NCBI RefSeq assembly: GCF_006874475.1
Contig: NZ_VIRM01000025.1
Location: 1 to 64,000, forward strand
Length of the DNA: 64,000 nt
Source of the DNA: Microbispora hainanensis
Lineage (GTDB): Bacteria; Actinomycetota; Actinomycetes; Streptosporangiales; Streptosporangiaceae
Direction: 5' to 3'
Position 1 is the stretch's first letter. The number at the start of each line of letters is the position of its first letter. The notes under the pieces were generated by a model that was not told the DNA's origin, made no database searches, and was given only the letters and a program-made list of their open reading frames with translations. Of the stretch, positions 1 through 9,098 are shown in pieces. The translations under genes and the position numbers were made by a program.

Positions 1-1
1 G

Positions 2-226
2 CAAGTCGGACCGGGAATGTGGATGTACCACTGCCACGTACAAAGCCACTCCGACATGGGAATGGCCGGAATGTTCATCGTGACCGACGCGAACGGGAAC
101 GTGCCGGGCCACTCCATGGACGACATGCCGGGTCACTCGGCGAGCGGGACGCCGAGTCCCTCCATGAGCGACATGCAGGGCCACTCGATGAGCGACATGC
201 CGGGCCACTCCATGGACGGCTCGTAA
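2..226 (+). CDS. Multicopper oxidase, C-terminal end (5' truncated by window)
   Basis: Only the last 74 residues are in the window. They include the copper-binding signature [16 protein letters not shown], matching the HCHxxxHxxxGM motif that supplies type 1 and type 3 copper ligands in the last cupredoxin domain of multicopper oxidases. This identifies an extracytoplasmic laccase or copper oxidase. After the domain comes a tail rich in Met, His, Asp and Ser, with repeated GHSM, DMPGHS and SDMQGHS units, a composition typical of copper-binding tails. Family membership is secure; the substrate cannot be inferred from this fragment. Confidence 0.85.
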   Translation, partial: QVGPGMWMYHCHVQSHSDMGMAGMFIVTDANGNVPGHSMDDMPGHSASGTPSPSMSDMQGHSMSDMPGHSMDGS

Positions 227-275
227 CGGCGACGCCGTCGCACGTCCGGATCGGGACTTCGGCCGGGAGCACTCC

Positions 276-1469
276 CTATGCCGTGAAGATCTCCTCGCGG
301 GCCTGGTCGAGCGCGGCGAGGACGGCGCCGCGCAACACCGGGTTGCCCTCCACCTGGCTCGTGACGACCTGCGGGGGGACGGGGCAGATGCGTGCGACCG
401 CCTCTTCCACCCGGCTGGTCAGCGCCGCCCCACCGGCGCGGCAGACCTCTCCGGCCAGCACCACGAGGCCGGGGTCGAGCACCACGCACACCGACGCCAC
501 ACCCAGGGCGAGCCGCGAGGCGACCTCGTCGAGCAGGGGCTCGCCCACGGTCCCGGCCGCGACGGCCGCGGTGACACAGTCGGCGGCGGTGTCTCCGGCG
601 AAGCCGTGCCCGCGGGCCAGTTCGGTGACGGCCTCGGAGCTGACCAGCGACTGCAGGCCGCCCCCGAGGGACGGCAGGCGCCCGGGCACCGCCCTGACGT
701 CGTCGGCGAGCGGCACCCCGGGCACCGGGAGGTAGCCGATCTCCCCCGCGCTGCCCGACCGGCCCCGGTGCAGCCGTCCGCCCAGCACGACGGCCAGGCC
801 GATGCCCCGGCCCACCCACACGAGCACGAAGTCGTCCACCTCCCGGGCGGAGCCCTTCGCGCGTTCGGCGATCGCGGCGAGGTTGACGTCGTTCTCGATC
901 GTGACGTCCCTGCGCAGGTCGCGCGCGAGCGCCTCGTGGATGCCCTCGTGCCATTGCGGCAGGTCGAAGGAGAACCGCACGTCGCCGGTGCGGGGATCGA
1001 CGACGCCGGGCGTGCCGATGACCACGCCGCGCAGCCGCGACAGCGCCACCTTCGCGCTCCTGCACGCCTTCACCACGGCCGAGTGCACCAGCGAGACCGG
1101 GTCGTCCTGTCCCTCGGGGGAGGCCGTCACCTCGGCCACCACGTCGCCGTTGATGTCGGCGATCGCCGCCGACACCCGGCCGGGGCCGACCTCCAGCCCC
1201 GCGACGTAGGCGCAGGAGGCGATCACGCCGTAGAGCGCGGCGTTGGGTCCCCGGTTGCCCGCCTGCTCCCCCACGACCTCCACCAGGCCGCGCTCCTCCA
1301 GACGCGCCAGCGTCTGGGACGCGGTGACCTTGGACAGGCCGGTGAGCTCCCCGATCCGGCCGCGGGTCAGGGGACCCGAGGCGAGCAGCAGTTCCAGGGC
1401 GGCCCGGTCGTTGATCTCCCGGAGCAGCCGGGGCACGCCAGGACGTCGCTCCATGCTCCTGCTTCCCAT
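276..1469 (-). CDS. ROK family transcriptional regulator
   Basis: A protein of about 397 residues with an N-terminal winged helix (RGRIGELTGLSKVTASQTL) followed by a ROK sugar-kinase-like domain carrying GTPGVVDPRTGDV and a GSAGEIGYLP segment. Such proteins repress or activate carbohydrate genes in response to a sugar ligand. The start at 1469 is chosen because GGAGA lies about 9 nt upstream; ATG 1454 is an alternative, and longer forms add residues unlike the family. The usual ROK cysteine-rich zinc motif is absent, so this is not a typical glucokinase. It is divergent from the next gene, which it may regulate (inference). Confidence 0.85.
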   Translation of the reverse strand: MGSRSMERRPGVPRLLREINDRAALELLLASGPLTRGRIGELTGLSKVTASQTLARLEERGLVEVVGEQAGNRGPNAALYGVIASCAYVAGLEVGPGRVSAAIADINGDVVAEVTASPEGQDDPVSLVHSAVVKACRSAKVALSRLRGVVIGTPGVVDPRTGDVRFSFDLPQWHEGIHEALARDLRRDVTIENDVNLAAIAERAKGSAREVDDFVLVWVGRGIGLAVVLGGRLHRGRSGSAGEIGYLPVPGVPLADDVRAVPGRLPSLGGGLQSLVSSEAVTELARGHGFAGDTAADCVTAAVAAGTVGEPLLDEVASRLALGVASVCVVLDPGLVVLAGEVCRAGGAALTSRVEEAVARICPVPPQVVTSQVEGNPVLRGAVLAALDQAREEIFTA

Positions 1470-1686
1470 CGTCTGAAGTCTCCGGCTCGCCGTCGGTGCG
1501 CCCACCCACGCCTCTCCGGTTCGCTCGGCCCCCGGCGGCGCTTCGACCATGTGCGCCCGTGAATGAACAACAAGGTTTCCAGCAAGCTTAGCGAGCCGGC
1601 ACGTGCGGGGAACGCCCCAGGTCGAACGTATTGGTAACGCTCCCATCTTTCACGAGGATGGCTCATATGAGCCCGAAGGGAGCGCC

Positions 1687-3675
1687 ATGACCGAGACGGC
1701 CAGGCAACCGCACACCCCACCGGCCCGCGGACTTCCCGCTCCCCCGTGGCCGCTGGTCATGCTCGTGACGGGCGTCGTGCTCCTGATCGACGTGATGCGG
1801 GTGTTCCTGCCGTCCCTCATCACCCTGTACGGCAGAGCGGGCGAGACCGCCCCCGCCGACATGGGAATGTACGCCGCGCTGTGGTTCGTCCTGCCGTTCG
1901 CCGCCGTCCCCGCGGCGCGGCTCGCGTCGCCCCGGATCGTCCGAGCGGTGGGCGCGGTGGCGCTCGTCGCGGCCCGGCTCTGCCTCCAGGCCGCGGACGG
2001 AGGCACGCCCCAGCTCCTGCTCGCCTCCGCCGGGGTCACGGCGGGCCTGGTCTTCCTCTACGGCTGCGCGCGGACGACTGCGGGCGCCTGGGTGCCTGCC
2101 GGGCTGATCGGCGGCCTGGCCGGTTCGTCGATCCTCCACCTGGCTCTCGACCGCGTGGACCTCGTCTGGCGGGACGGCCCGCTCCCCTGGATCACCGTCG
2201 TCGCGCTCTGCGCCGCCTTCCTCTGGTCCGTACGGCTATCGCCCGCGTCGCCCGTCACCGCCCCGGCGGCCGTGTGGTTCGTCTTCGGCCCGGTGCTCAT
2301 GCTCGCGGGCATGTACTGCGGCGGCGCGGCCGTGCTCGCGCAGGACACCGGGCAGCATGGTGCGCCCGTCACCGCCCTGGCGGTCACGCTCCAGGCCGCG
2401 GCGCTGTGCGCGGCCGTCGTCTGCGCCTGGACCGCGTCGTTCCGCCGGGCCGTGTCGTCGGGCCGGCCCGTGTCATGGGGCCGGATCGCGTCGTGGGGCC
2501 GGATCGTCTTGTCGGGCCGGGTGGCCGGGGTCCTCCTCGTCGCCGGGGTGGCGGCGGCCGAGGCCGGTGTGCCGGGCGTGCCGGCCCTCGTGACGACGGT
2601 CGCCCTCGGGGCCTGCGCCGGCGCCGCCGGACGCCAAGCGGACACCGCCGCCGAAAGCACAGCCACCGAAAGCACAGGCGGGCGCGGGGGCGTCGCGGCG
2701 CTGGGCGGGATGCTCGTGTTCCTGGTCGGGGCGTTCCTCTACTACGCGGCCTTCGATGCCGATCTGGGTTTCCCCAACGCACTGGTCCCGGTGGCCGTGG
2801 CCGTCCTGGTCGCCGCCGTCGCCTTCGGGAGAGGCCCGCGGCAGCAGGCCGTCCCGACGAGGCGGGTGCCGCGCCGATGGGTGGTGATCGGGCTTGCGGC
2901 GGCCCTCCTGACCGGCCTCCTCACGTGGCAGTCGCCGCCCGCGACGAAAACGATCGCCGGGAACGAGTTCACGCTCGTGGCGTACAACATCCGGATGGGC
3001 TTCGGGCTCGACGGGCGGCTCGACCTCGACCGCATGGCCGCCTGGGCCGCGACGCGGCGTCCCGACGTGGTGCTGATGAGCGAGGTCGACCGGGGCTGGC
3101 TGCTGAACGGCGGGCACGACGACCTGGCGCGGATCGCCCGCGGACTGGGCATGCGCTATTACTTCGCCCCCGCCGCCGACCGCCTCTGGGGTGACGCGCT
3201 GCTCACGAACCTGCCCGTCGCCGAGATCGGCTCGACCCGGCTCGGACGGCGCGGCTATCCGACCGGCGCCCAGGCCCAGTCGATCGTGCTGAAGATCGGC
3301 GACCGTGAGGTGGGCATCGTCAACACGCACCTGCAGGAGCCGCGCGGGCAGGCGCCCGAGGTGGCGGCGATCGCCCGGCGGCTCGCCGCGGACACCCTCC
3401 CGTCCGGCGCCGCCGGGGCCGGCCCGCGACCGGTGATCGTGGCCGGAGACCTCAACACGACGCCGTCCGACCCCCAGATGCGTGTGCTGGAGGCCGCCGG
3501 CCTGTCCGATCCGCTGCGGGCACTCGGCGACCCGCCGACCTCTCCCGCCGACGCCCCCGTGCGGCGCATCGACCACGTGCTGATCTCGGACGGCCTCACC
3601 GCGGTGGCGGCCGAGGCGCCGCGCGTGCCGTACTCCGACCACCTCCCGCTCGTCGTACGGCTCCGGCTGGATTAG
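1687..3675 (+). CDS. Polytopic membrane protein with C-terminal endonuclease/exonuclease/phosphatase (EEP) domain
   Basis: 662 residues. The first about 420 form roughly 12 hydrophobic segments. The C-terminal about 240 residues are an EEP-fold domain with every conserved element: YNIRMGFG, MSEVDRG, NTHLQEP, VAGDLNTTPSD, RIDHVLISD and YSDHLPLVV. EEP enzymes cleave phosphodiesters in nucleic acids or lipids using Mg2+. Here the catalytic domain follows the last membrane helix; its side of the membrane is not determined. ATG 1687 is preceded by GAAGGGAG; upstream in-frame codons have no ribosome site. Substrate unknown. The membrane part contains an 18-bp in-frame tandem repeat. Confidence 0.8.
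   Translation: MTETARQPHTPPARGLPAPPWPLVMLVTGVVLLIDVMRVFLPSLITLYGRAGETAPADMGMYAALWFVLPFAAVPAARLASPRIVRAVGAVALVAARLCLQAADGGTPQLLLASAGVTAGLVFLYGCARTTAGAWVPAGLIGGLAGSSILHLALDRVDLVWRDGPLPWITVVALCAAFLWSVRLSPASPVTAPAAVWFVFGPVLMLAGMYCGGAAVLAQDTGQHGAPVTALAVTLQAAALCAAVVCAWTASFRRAVSSGRPVSWGRIASWGRIVLSGRVAGVLLVAGVAAAEAGVPGVPALVTTVALGACAGAAGRQADTAAESTATESTGGRGGVAALGGMLVFLVGAFLYYAAFDADLGFPNALVPVAVAVLVAAVAFGRGPRQQAVPTRRVPRRWVVIGLAAALLTGLLTWQSPPATKTIAGNEFTLVAYNIRMGFGLDGRLDLDRMAAWAATRRPDVVLMSEVDRGWLLNGGHDDLARIARGLGMRYYFAPAADRLWGDALLTNLPVAEIGSTRLGRRGYPTGAQAQSIVLKIGDREVGIVNTHLQEPRGQAPEVAAIARRLAADTLPSGAAGAGPRPVIVAGDLNTTPSDPQMRVLEAAGLSDPLRALGDPPTSPADAPVRRIDHVLISDGLTAVAAEAPRVPYSDHLPLVVRLRLD
2452..2523 (+). repeat. 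18-bp in-frame tandem repeat, four copies
   Basis: Four consecutive 18-bp units within the EEP gene encode VSSGRP, VSWGRI, ASWGRI and VLSGRV. They form a short basic loop between two predicted membrane helices. The core GGCCGG is conserved in every unit. This looks like recent slippage expansion in a cytoplasmic or extracytoplasmic loop. Confidence 0.75.
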
Positions 3676-3690
3676 GTCTGCGGCCGGAAA

Positions 3691-3714
3691 ATCAGGGCCC
3701 GGCCGGGCCCTGAT
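3691..3714. terminator. Perfect 24-bp GC palindrome, likely transcription terminator
   Basis: The sequence from 3691 to 3714 is a perfect 12+12 palindrome (ATCAGGGCCCGG and its complement), 16 nt after the EEP stop codon and ahead of the Rrf2 gene. Loop-poor GC hairpins without a U tract are common actinomycete terminators. Confidence 0.55.
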
Positions 3715-3749
3715 GGCAGGCGGGCGTCCTACCGATGCCAACCAGGCGG

Positions 3750-3755
3750 GATAAT
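3750..3755 (+). promoter_or_regulatory. Putative -10 element for a leaderless Rrf2 transcript
   Basis: GATAAT lies 7 nt before the ATG at 3763, so transcription would begin at or next to the start codon. There is no Shine-Dalgarno sequence in that interval. I see no good -35 hexamer. Confidence 0.35.
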
Positions 3756-3762
3756 CGACTAC

Positions 3763-4227
3763 ATGCGACTTTCTGCCCGTGTCGACTACGCCCTCCGTGC
3801 CGCCGCCGAACTCGCCGCGGCGGGTGAGGGACCCACCACGGTGGGCGAGCTGGCCAAGGAGCAGGAGATGCCCCCCAAATATCTGGAGAACATCCTGCTG
3901 CAGATGCGCCGCGCCGGACTGGTGCGCGGGCAGCGGGGCCCAGAGGGGGGCTATGTCCTGGCACGGCCGGCCAGTCAGATCTCGCTCGCCGACGTGATCC
4001 GCGCGGTGGACGGACCTCTGGCCAACGTGCGGGGCGAGCGGCCCGAGCACGTCGGATACCAGGGCGCCGCCCAGGCGCTGCAGCAGGTGTGGATCGCGCT
4101 GCGGGCGAGTGAGCGGGCCATCCTCGAAGAGGTCACCCTGGAGCAGATCGCCAAGGGCGAGCTGCCGCCCCGGGTGACCGAGCTCGCCGCCGACCCGGCG
4201 GCGTGGGACTCGCACATGCCTGTGTGA
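3763..4227 (+). CDS. Rrf2 family transcriptional regulator (no Fe-S cysteines)
   Basis: 154 residues with the typical Rrf2 start MRLSARVDYALRAAAELA and the winged-helix region KYLENILLQMRRAGLVRGQRG..GGY. The family includes IscR, NsrR, RsrR and CymR. The protein has no cysteine at all, so it cannot hold the cluster seen in IscR/NsrR and belongs to the cluster-free, CymR-like type that senses something else or works through partner proteins. The next gene, a DNA glycosylase, lies 34 bp downstream on the same strand. The regulon is unknown. Confidence 0.88.
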   Translation: MRLSARVDYALRAAAELAAAGEGPTTVGELAKEQEMPPKYLENILLQMRRAGLVRGQRGPEGGYVLARPASQISLADVIRAVDGPLANVRGERPEHVGYQGAAQALQQVWIALRASERAILEEVTLEQIAKGELPPRVTELAADPAAWDSHMPV

Positions 4228-4261
4228 GCCGCCTGTACCCGATCCTCGCGGGAGGAGAGCC

Positions 4262-5047
4262 GTGCCGGAGGGTGACGCCGTCTATCGGGCCGCCAAGCGG
4301 CTCAGGCAGGCCCTCGACGGCCGGAGGCTGACCCGCAGCGACTTCCGGGTGCCCCGGTATGCCACCGCCGATCTGCGCGGGCGGACCGTGCTCACGACGG
4401 TCTCGCGCGGCAAGCACCTCCTGACCCGGGTGGAGGGCGGGCTCACCGTCCACACCCACCTGCGCATGGAGGGAAGCTGGCGCGTGGGGCCGGCGGGCCG
4501 TCCGGCGCCGAGGGGCGACGTGGTCCGGCTGATCCTCGCCAACATCGAGTGGCAGGCGGTCGGCACCCGGCTGGGGATGGTCGACCTCGTGCCGACCGAC
4601 CGCGAGGAGCGGGTCGTGGGGCATCTCGGCCCGGACCTGCTCGGGCCGGACTGGGACGCCGCCCTCGCCGTACGGAACCTGCTGCGCGCCCCGCAGCGGT
4701 CGATCGGGGAGGCGCTGCTCGACCAGCGCGACCTGGCGGGCATCGGCACGATCTGGCGGGCCGAGACGCTGTACGCCGCGCGGATGTCGCCGTGGCGTCC
4801 GGTGGGGTCGATCCCGCCGGACGAGCTGGAGGCGCTGGTCTCCGTCGCCCACCGCCTGATGGACGCGAGCAAGGACGCGCCGCTCCCGGTGACGACGGGC
4901 GACCCGCGCCCCGGGCGGTCGCTGCTCGTCTACGGCAGGGCACGCCGCCCCTGTCACCACTGCGGCAGCCCGATCAGCCGGGGGGAGATGGGACCGCAGC
5001 CGGCCGAGCGGCTCATCTACTGGTGCCCCGCCTGCCAGCGCGACTGA
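4262..5047 (+). CDS. nei: Fpg/Nei family DNA glycosylase (endonuclease VIII type)
   Basis: 261 residues from a GTG start at 4262 preceded by GGGAGGAGAG. The mature N-terminus is PEGD, giving the catalytic proline and the following glutamate used by Fpg/Nei enzymes for beta/delta elimination. A conserved lysine sits in VSRGKHLLT. The helix-two-turn-helix region (GEALLDQRDLAGIGTIWRAE) and a C-terminal zinc finger (CHHC ... CPAC) are complete. It removes oxidised bases and nicks the abasic site. The sequence resembles actinobacterial Nei2 more than Fpg, but the exact lesion range is inferred. It forms a small run with the Rrf2 gene. Confidence 0.9.
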   Translation: MPEGDAVYRAAKRLRQALDGRRLTRSDFRVPRYATADLRGRTVLTTVSRGKHLLTRVEGGLTVHTHLRMEGSWRVGPAGRPAPRGDVVRLILANIEWQAVGTRLGMVDLVPTDREERVVGHLGPDLLGPDWDAALAVRNLLRAPQRSIGEALLDQRDLAGIGTIWRAETLYAARMSPWRPVGSIPPDELEALVSVAHRLMDASKDAPLPVTTGDPRPGRSLLVYGRARRPCHHCGSPISRGEMGPQPAERLIYWCPACQRD

Positions 5048-5073
5048 GAACCGGTACACACAAAGGGGATCCC

Positions 5074-5385
5074 GTGCCGCCCACCGGCGCCCGCGTCATG
5101 CTGCTCGTCCTGTACACCGATCGGCTGGAGGAGTGCCGCGCCTTCTACGGCGCACTCGGCCTCGGGTTCACCCCGGAACGGCACGGCCAGGGCCCGCGGC
5201 ACTACGCCGCCGTCCTCGCCGACGGCACCGTGTTCGAGCTGTATCCGGCGACCGCCGAGCGCAGGACCGGATCCGTACGGCTCGGCCTCCACGTGGACGG
5301 CGCCGCCGCCGAGCCGCGGCTGGAGCCCGGACGGCACCTCATGACCGACCCGGACGGCAGGGTGGTCGAGATCCACGCATCGTGA
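5074..5385 (+). CDS. VOC (glyoxalase/bleomycin-resistance fold) protein
   Basis: About 103 residues of a single vicinal-oxygen-chelate domain: a beta strand followed by RLEECRAFYGALGLGF, then YAAVLADGTVFELYP and a closing DPDGRVVEIH strand. The family includes glyoxalases, dioxygenases and antibiotic-binding proteins. GTG 5074 follows AAAGGGG; ATG 5098 is an alternative start. It is 26 bp downstream of nei and may be co-transcribed. Function unassigned. Confidence 0.8.
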   Translation: MPPTGARVMLLVLYTDRLEECRAFYGALGLGFTPERHGQGPRHYAAVLADGTVFELYPATAERRTGSVRLGLHVDGAAAEPRLEPGRHLMTDPDGRVVEIHAS

Positions 5386-5739
5386 TCGCGGGCGGCCGGA
5401 AGCGGGCGCGCACCAGAAACCGGCGACACCATCAGGGGCGGGCCGCACGGAACAGAGACGGAGCCTGGTGGGCGCGTCGGGAACGGGGCCACACCAAAGC
5501 GAACGGGCGGAACGGGCCGCACGATACGGAAACGGGCCCGCGGGGGCCAGGCGCCCACCCGTTGGGATCGGGGCTGGGCACCCGGGTCCGGGTCGACCCG
5601 GACTGCGGGCGCGGGGGCCACGCCCTGGCCTTCGTGCCGGGCGTGCCCTATCGGGCCGTGTCTTATGGGGCCTACGGGGACAATCGGGCGAGGTCGCGGA
5701 GACGCCGTCCGCCGGCGCGGCGGGGCGTCGAGACGCCGC
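5386..5739. other. 354-bp convergent intergenic region without a supported gene
   Basis: This stretch separates the plus-strand VOC gene from the minus-strand clgR gene. Reading frames here lack ribosome sites and resemble no protein I recognise. It contains an 18-bp perfect palindrome at 5586-5603 (GTCCGGGTCGACCCGGAC) that could form a hairpin. In related actinomycetes a DUF3046 gene and recA often follow clgR; neither is here. Confidence 0.6.
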
Positions 5740-5749
5740 CTAGGCGGCG
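5734..5749. terminator. 16-bp palindrome overlapping the clgR stop codon
   Basis: CGCCGCCTAGGCGGCG is a perfect palindrome. On the minus strand it encodes the final Ala-Ala and the stop codon of clgR, so the degradation-signal codons and a possible terminator stem coincide. Confidence 0.35.
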
Positions 5750-6096
5750 ACCATGTCCTTGACCTCCGGGAAACCCTCGAAATCCGGACCCGCGGGGACG
5801 GTTTCGGGGATGGGCAGGCGCTCGTGCTCGGGCACATCTGCCAGCACGGGGGCTGCCTGCAGCTCGGCCAGTGCGAACTGGTCGGAGACTTCACGCAACA
5901 CCTGGGACAGCGGCACCCCGAGCGCGCCGCAGATCGAGGCGAGCAGCTCGGAGGAGGCTTCCTTCTGGCCGCGCTCGACCTCGGACAGATAGCCGAGTGA
6001 GACACGCGCCAGAGTGGAGACCTCGCGAAGGGTGCGATTCTGCCGCACCCTCAGCCGCCGCAGTACGTCACCGAGCAGCTGACGCAGCAGGATCAT
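5740..6096 (-). CDS. clgR: ClgR-type transcriptional activator of clp protease genes
   Basis: 118 residues. The XRE helix-turn-helix region [20 protein letters not shown] followed by [15 protein letters not shown] is the ClgR hallmark. ClgR activates clp and lon protease genes and other stress genes in actinobacteria. ATG 6096 is chosen because GGGAGGGAG sits just upstream; the longer reading frame adds unrelated residues. The protein ends in Val-Ala-Ala. Hydrophobic or Ala-Ala tails mark ClgR/PopR-type activators for ClpP degradation, giving a feedback loop (family knowledge). It follows cinA with a 253-bp gap that should hold its own promoter. Confidence 0.9.
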   Translation of the reverse strand: MILLRQLLGDVLRRLRVRQNRTLREVSTLARVSLGYLSEVERGQKEASSELLASICGALGVPLSQVLREVSDQFALAELQAAPVLADVPEHERLPIPETVPAGPDFEGFPEVKDMVAA

Positions 6097-6349
6097 CTGT
6101 CGCTCCCTCCCCAAGGGGGGCGCCTTCACGACGCCTCTCGCGGTGGGCTCATGTCGCCCCTTCTTCATCTGCCCTTCGTACATACGCCTCGCCGTCATCA
6201 TCGGTTCGCTCGGCCCCTTCGCCGGGCGTGCGCCTGTCTTGCTCCTCGCCTTTGGCTCACGGACCTCACTCACAGCTCCACCGTACCTGTAGAGGGCGAC
6301 ACCGCGGCAGACCGAGGCGAGCATGTTCGCTGGGGACGTAACGCGGTAA

Positions 6350-6844
6350 TCACCCCAGATGTTCCCCCGAATTTGCCTTCAGCACACCTTCCAGCAGCCT
6401 CAACGCCTCCTGGCACGTGGCTGTTCTGATCCCGTCCCTGTCTCCGGTCAACCGCAGGTCGCGGTGCCAGAGCCGCTCTCCCGGTCCCGCCAGGGCGATG
6501 TGGACCGTGCCGACCGGCTTGCCGTCCTGCGGATCGGGGCCGGCGACCCCGGTCACCGCCAGGCCGTAGTCGGAGCCGGCGAGCTTGCGCACGCCGGCGG
6601 CCATGGCCGCGGCCACGTCGGGATGCACCGCTCCCTCCCGGTCCAGGAGGTCGGACGGCACGTCGAGAAGGCTCGCCTTCAGGTCCGTGGCGTAGGCGAT
6701 CACCCCGCCCCGGAAGGCGGCCGACGCGCCCATCGGACCGGTCATCGTGGCCCCGATCAGGCCGCCCGTGAGCGACTCCGCCACGGCGACGGTCGCGCCC
6801 TGGCGCACCAGCAGGGACAGCACCTCGCTCGCCACGCCCCTCAT
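6350..6844 (-). CDS. cinA: CinA C-terminal domain / nicotinamide-nucleotide amidase
   Basis: 164 residues forming only the amidohydrolase (PncC) domain, without the N-terminal MoeA-like domain of long CinA proteins. Recognisable segments are [50 protein letters not shown] and GDRDGIR. The enzyme deamidates NMN to nicotinate mononucleotide for NAD recycling. The start overlaps the pgsA stop (ATGA at 6841-6844), so translation is coupled. Confidence 0.92.
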   Translation of the reverse strand: MRGVASEVLSLLVRQGATVAVAESLTGGLIGATMTGPMGASAAFRGGVIAYATDLKASLLDVPSDLLDREGAVHPDVAAAMAAGVRKLAGSDYGLAVTGVAGPDPQDGKPVGTVHIALAGPGERLWHRDLRLTGDRDGIRTATCQEALRLLEGVLKANSGEHLG

Positions 6845-7659
6845 CGGCTTCGCGCGCTCCTCGCCACCTGGCGCAGCCGCACCGCCCTCACCACGTAGTC
6901 GGCGCCGGTCCCGACCGTGATCACCAGGGCGAGACCCATGGCCACCCACCTGATCACGTCGGGCACCGCCGGCACGATGTAGAGCGCGATGGCCACGATC
7001 TGCAACACGGTCTTCACCTTGCCCCCGTAACTGGCCGGGATGACCCCGTGCCGGATCACGAGGAAGCGCAGCAGCGTCACCCCCGCCTCGCGGGCGATGA
7101 TCACCAGGGTGATCCACCACGGGATCTCGCCGAGGTACGACAGGCTGAGCAACGCGGCGCCGATCAGGGCCTTGTCCGCGATCGGGTCGGCGATCTTCCC
7201 GAAGTCGGTGATCAGCGCGTACTTCCTGGCGAGCCAGCCGTCGAGCTGGTCGGTGAGGGAGGCGAGCAGGAAGACGCCGAGGGCCGCCAGCCTCCAGCCC
7301 TCCCCCTCCACTAACAGGAAGACGGTGAAGACGGGGACGATCGCCAGCCGGGCGATGGTCAGGACGTTCGCGATGTTCCAGGTGCTGACCCGGTGCACCA
7401 CGCCTTCCCCGGCACCATCCCCGCCGCCTTCTCCTGCGCCTTCTCCCGTGGACGGCGGCTCGGCGGCCGTACGATCGCCGGTCAGGGCCCCGGAGCCCGG
7501 CTCCCCGGCGACGCCCTGCCCCGCCAGCGGGACACCCGGAGCGGGCGCCGGGATCGCCACCGGCGCGGCGGGCACGGCGGCGACCGGCGGCGCCGCGGAC
7601 TCCGGTGTCATCTCCCCCGGGCCCGCCACGTCCATCGGCGGCTCACCGCGCTCCGTCAT
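6841..7659 (-). CDS. pgsA: CDP-diacylglycerol--glycerol-3-phosphate 3-phosphatidyltransferase
   Basis: 272 residues. The CDP-alcohol phosphotransferase signature [19 protein letters not shown] with the following PIAD supplies the conserved aspartates. Several membrane helices follow. It makes phosphatidylglycerol phosphate in the inner membrane. The first about 85 residues are an Ala/Pro/Gly-rich low-complexity extension; if real it is cytoplasmic and dispensable, and a start nearer [18 protein letters not shown] cannot be excluded. ATG 7659 overlaps the rimO stop as ATGA. The rimO-pgsA-cinA order is conserved in actinomycetes. Confidence 0.92.
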   Translation of the reverse strand: MTERGEPPMDVAGPGEMTPESAAPPVAAVPAAPVAIPAPAPGVPLAGQGVAGEPGSGALTGDRTAAEPPSTGEGAGEGGGDGAGEGVVHRVSTWNIANVLTIARLAIVPVFTVFLLVEGEGWRLAALGVFLLASLTDQLDGWLARKYALITDFGKIADPIADKALIGAALLSLSYLGEIPWWITLVIIAREAGVTLLRFLVIRHGVIPASYGGKVKTVLQIVAIALYIVPAVPDVIRWVAMGLALVITVGTGADYVVRAVRLRQVARSARSR

Positions 7660-9068
7660 GTGCCTGCCTTGATCCGGGCGATGAGGTCGACTCCCTCGGA
7701 GTCGACGGCGACCGCCTGGACGATCTGCCCGGGGACCAGGCCGATCCCCTGCACCGTGACGGCGCCGTCCACCTCGGGACCCTGGTGTGCCGCCCGGCCC
7801 TCGTATCCGCCGTCGCCGAGGTCCTCCTCGATCAGGACCTGCAGCTCGTCGCCGATGCGCTCCTCGGCCCGCTGGGCCGTCAGCTCCTCGGCGAGCTCGG
7901 TCAGCGTCGCGACCCGCTCGTCGATCACGTCCTGGCCGAGCTTGCCCTCGAAGCCGTACGCGTCGGTGCCCTCCTCGTCGGAGTAGCCGAAGACGCCGAT
8001 GACGTCGAGCCTTGCCGACTCGAGGAAGGCCACCAGCTCGTCGAACTCCTCCTGGGTCTCCCCCGGGAACCCCACGATGAAGTTGGACCTGATGCCCGCC
8101 TCGGGCGCGCGGTCGCGGATCTGCGCGAGCAGGTCGAGGAACCGCTGGGGGTCGCCGAAGCGCCGCATCCGCCGCAGCACGGTGCCGCTGGCGTGCTGGA
8201 AGGACAGGTCGAAGTAGGGCGCGACCCCCTCCGTGGAGGCGATCACGTCGAGCAGCCCGGGCCGCAGCTCGGCGGGCTGCAGGTAGCTGACCCGCACCCG
8301 CTCGATGCCCTCGGTCGCGGCAAGCGGGGGCAGCAGCTTCTCCAGCGCGCGCAGGTCGCCCAGGTCCTTGCCGTACGACGTGGAGTTCTCGCTGACCAGC
8401 ACGAGCTCCTTGACGCCCTGACCGGCCAGCCAGGCGGCCTCGGCGAGCAGGTCCTCCGGGCGGCGCGAGACGTACGAGCCGCGGAAGGCCGGGATCGCGC
8501 AGAACGTGCAGCGCCGGTCGCAGCCCGACGCGAGCTTCAGCGAGGCCACCGGGCCCGAGCCGAGCCGCTTGCGCAGCGTGCGCGGGCCGCTGGCGGGGGC
8601 GACGCCCTCCGGCAGCGGGTCCCCCTGGCCGTGACCCGGAATGTGGGCCTGGGCGGCCGAGCGCTCCACCGGCGTGATGGGCAGGAGCGTGCGGCGGTCC
8701 CGCGGGGAGTGCGGGACCAGCGGCCTGCCCGCGATGACGTCGTCGAGACGCTCCCCGATCTCGGCGTAGTCGTCGAAGGAGATGACGGTCGCCTCGGGCA
8801 GGGCGTCGGCGAGCTGCGCGCCGTACCGTTCGGCCATGCAGCCCGCCGCCACCACCTTCGCGCCCGAGTCGGCCGCGGCGAGCAGCGTGTCGATGGAGTC
8901 CTTCTTCGCCGAATCGATGAAGCCGCACGTGTTGACGACGACGACGTCGGGATCGTCGTCATCGGTGTGCCAGCCGGCGGCCTCCAGCCGCGCGGCCAGC
9001 TCCTCGGAGTCGACCTCGTTGCGGGCGCAGCCCAGCGTGATCAGCGATACGGTTCGGCGAGAAGACAT
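7656..9068 (-). CDS. rimO: Ribosomal protein S12 methylthiotransferase RimO
   Basis: 470 residues with the three-domain layout of methylthiotransferases: an N-terminal UPF0004 domain ([24 protein letters not shown]), a radical-SAM core with the CDRRCTFC cluster motif, and a C-terminal TRAM domain. The segment [20 protein letters not shown] is typical of RimO rather than MiaB. It modifies the conserved aspartate of ribosomal protein S12. It heads the rimO-pgsA-cinA operon. Confidence 0.95.
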   Translation of the reverse strand: MSSRRTVSLITLGCARNEVDSEELAARLEAAGWHTDDDDPDVVVVNTCGFIDSAKKDSIDTLLAAADSGAKVVAAGCMAERYGAQLADALPEATVISFDDYAEIGERLDDVIAGRPLVPHSPRDRRTLLPITPVERSAAQAHIPGHGQGDPLPEGVAPASGPRTLRKRLGSGPVASLKLASGCDRRCTFCAIPAFRGSYVSRRPEDLLAEAAWLAGQGVKELVLVSENSTSYGKDLGDLRALEKLLPPLAATEGIERVRVSYLQPAELRPGLLDVIASTEGVAPYFDLSFQHASGTVLRRMRRFGDPQRFLDLLAQIRDRAPEAGIRSNFIVGFPGETQEEFDELVAFLESARLDVIGVFGYSDEEGTDAYGFEGKLGQDVIDERVATLTELAEELTAQRAEERIGDELQVLIEEDLGDGGYEGRAAHQGPEVDGAVTVQGIGLVPGQIVQAVAVDSEGVDLIARIKAGT

Positions 9069-9098
9069 GATGCGAACTACGGTATCGGCAGTCGGCGA

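Noticed and set aside
6097-6324. Longer clgR start with about 76 extra residues
   Set aside because: The extension is unlike ClgR, and a strong ribosome site lies directly before ATG 6096.
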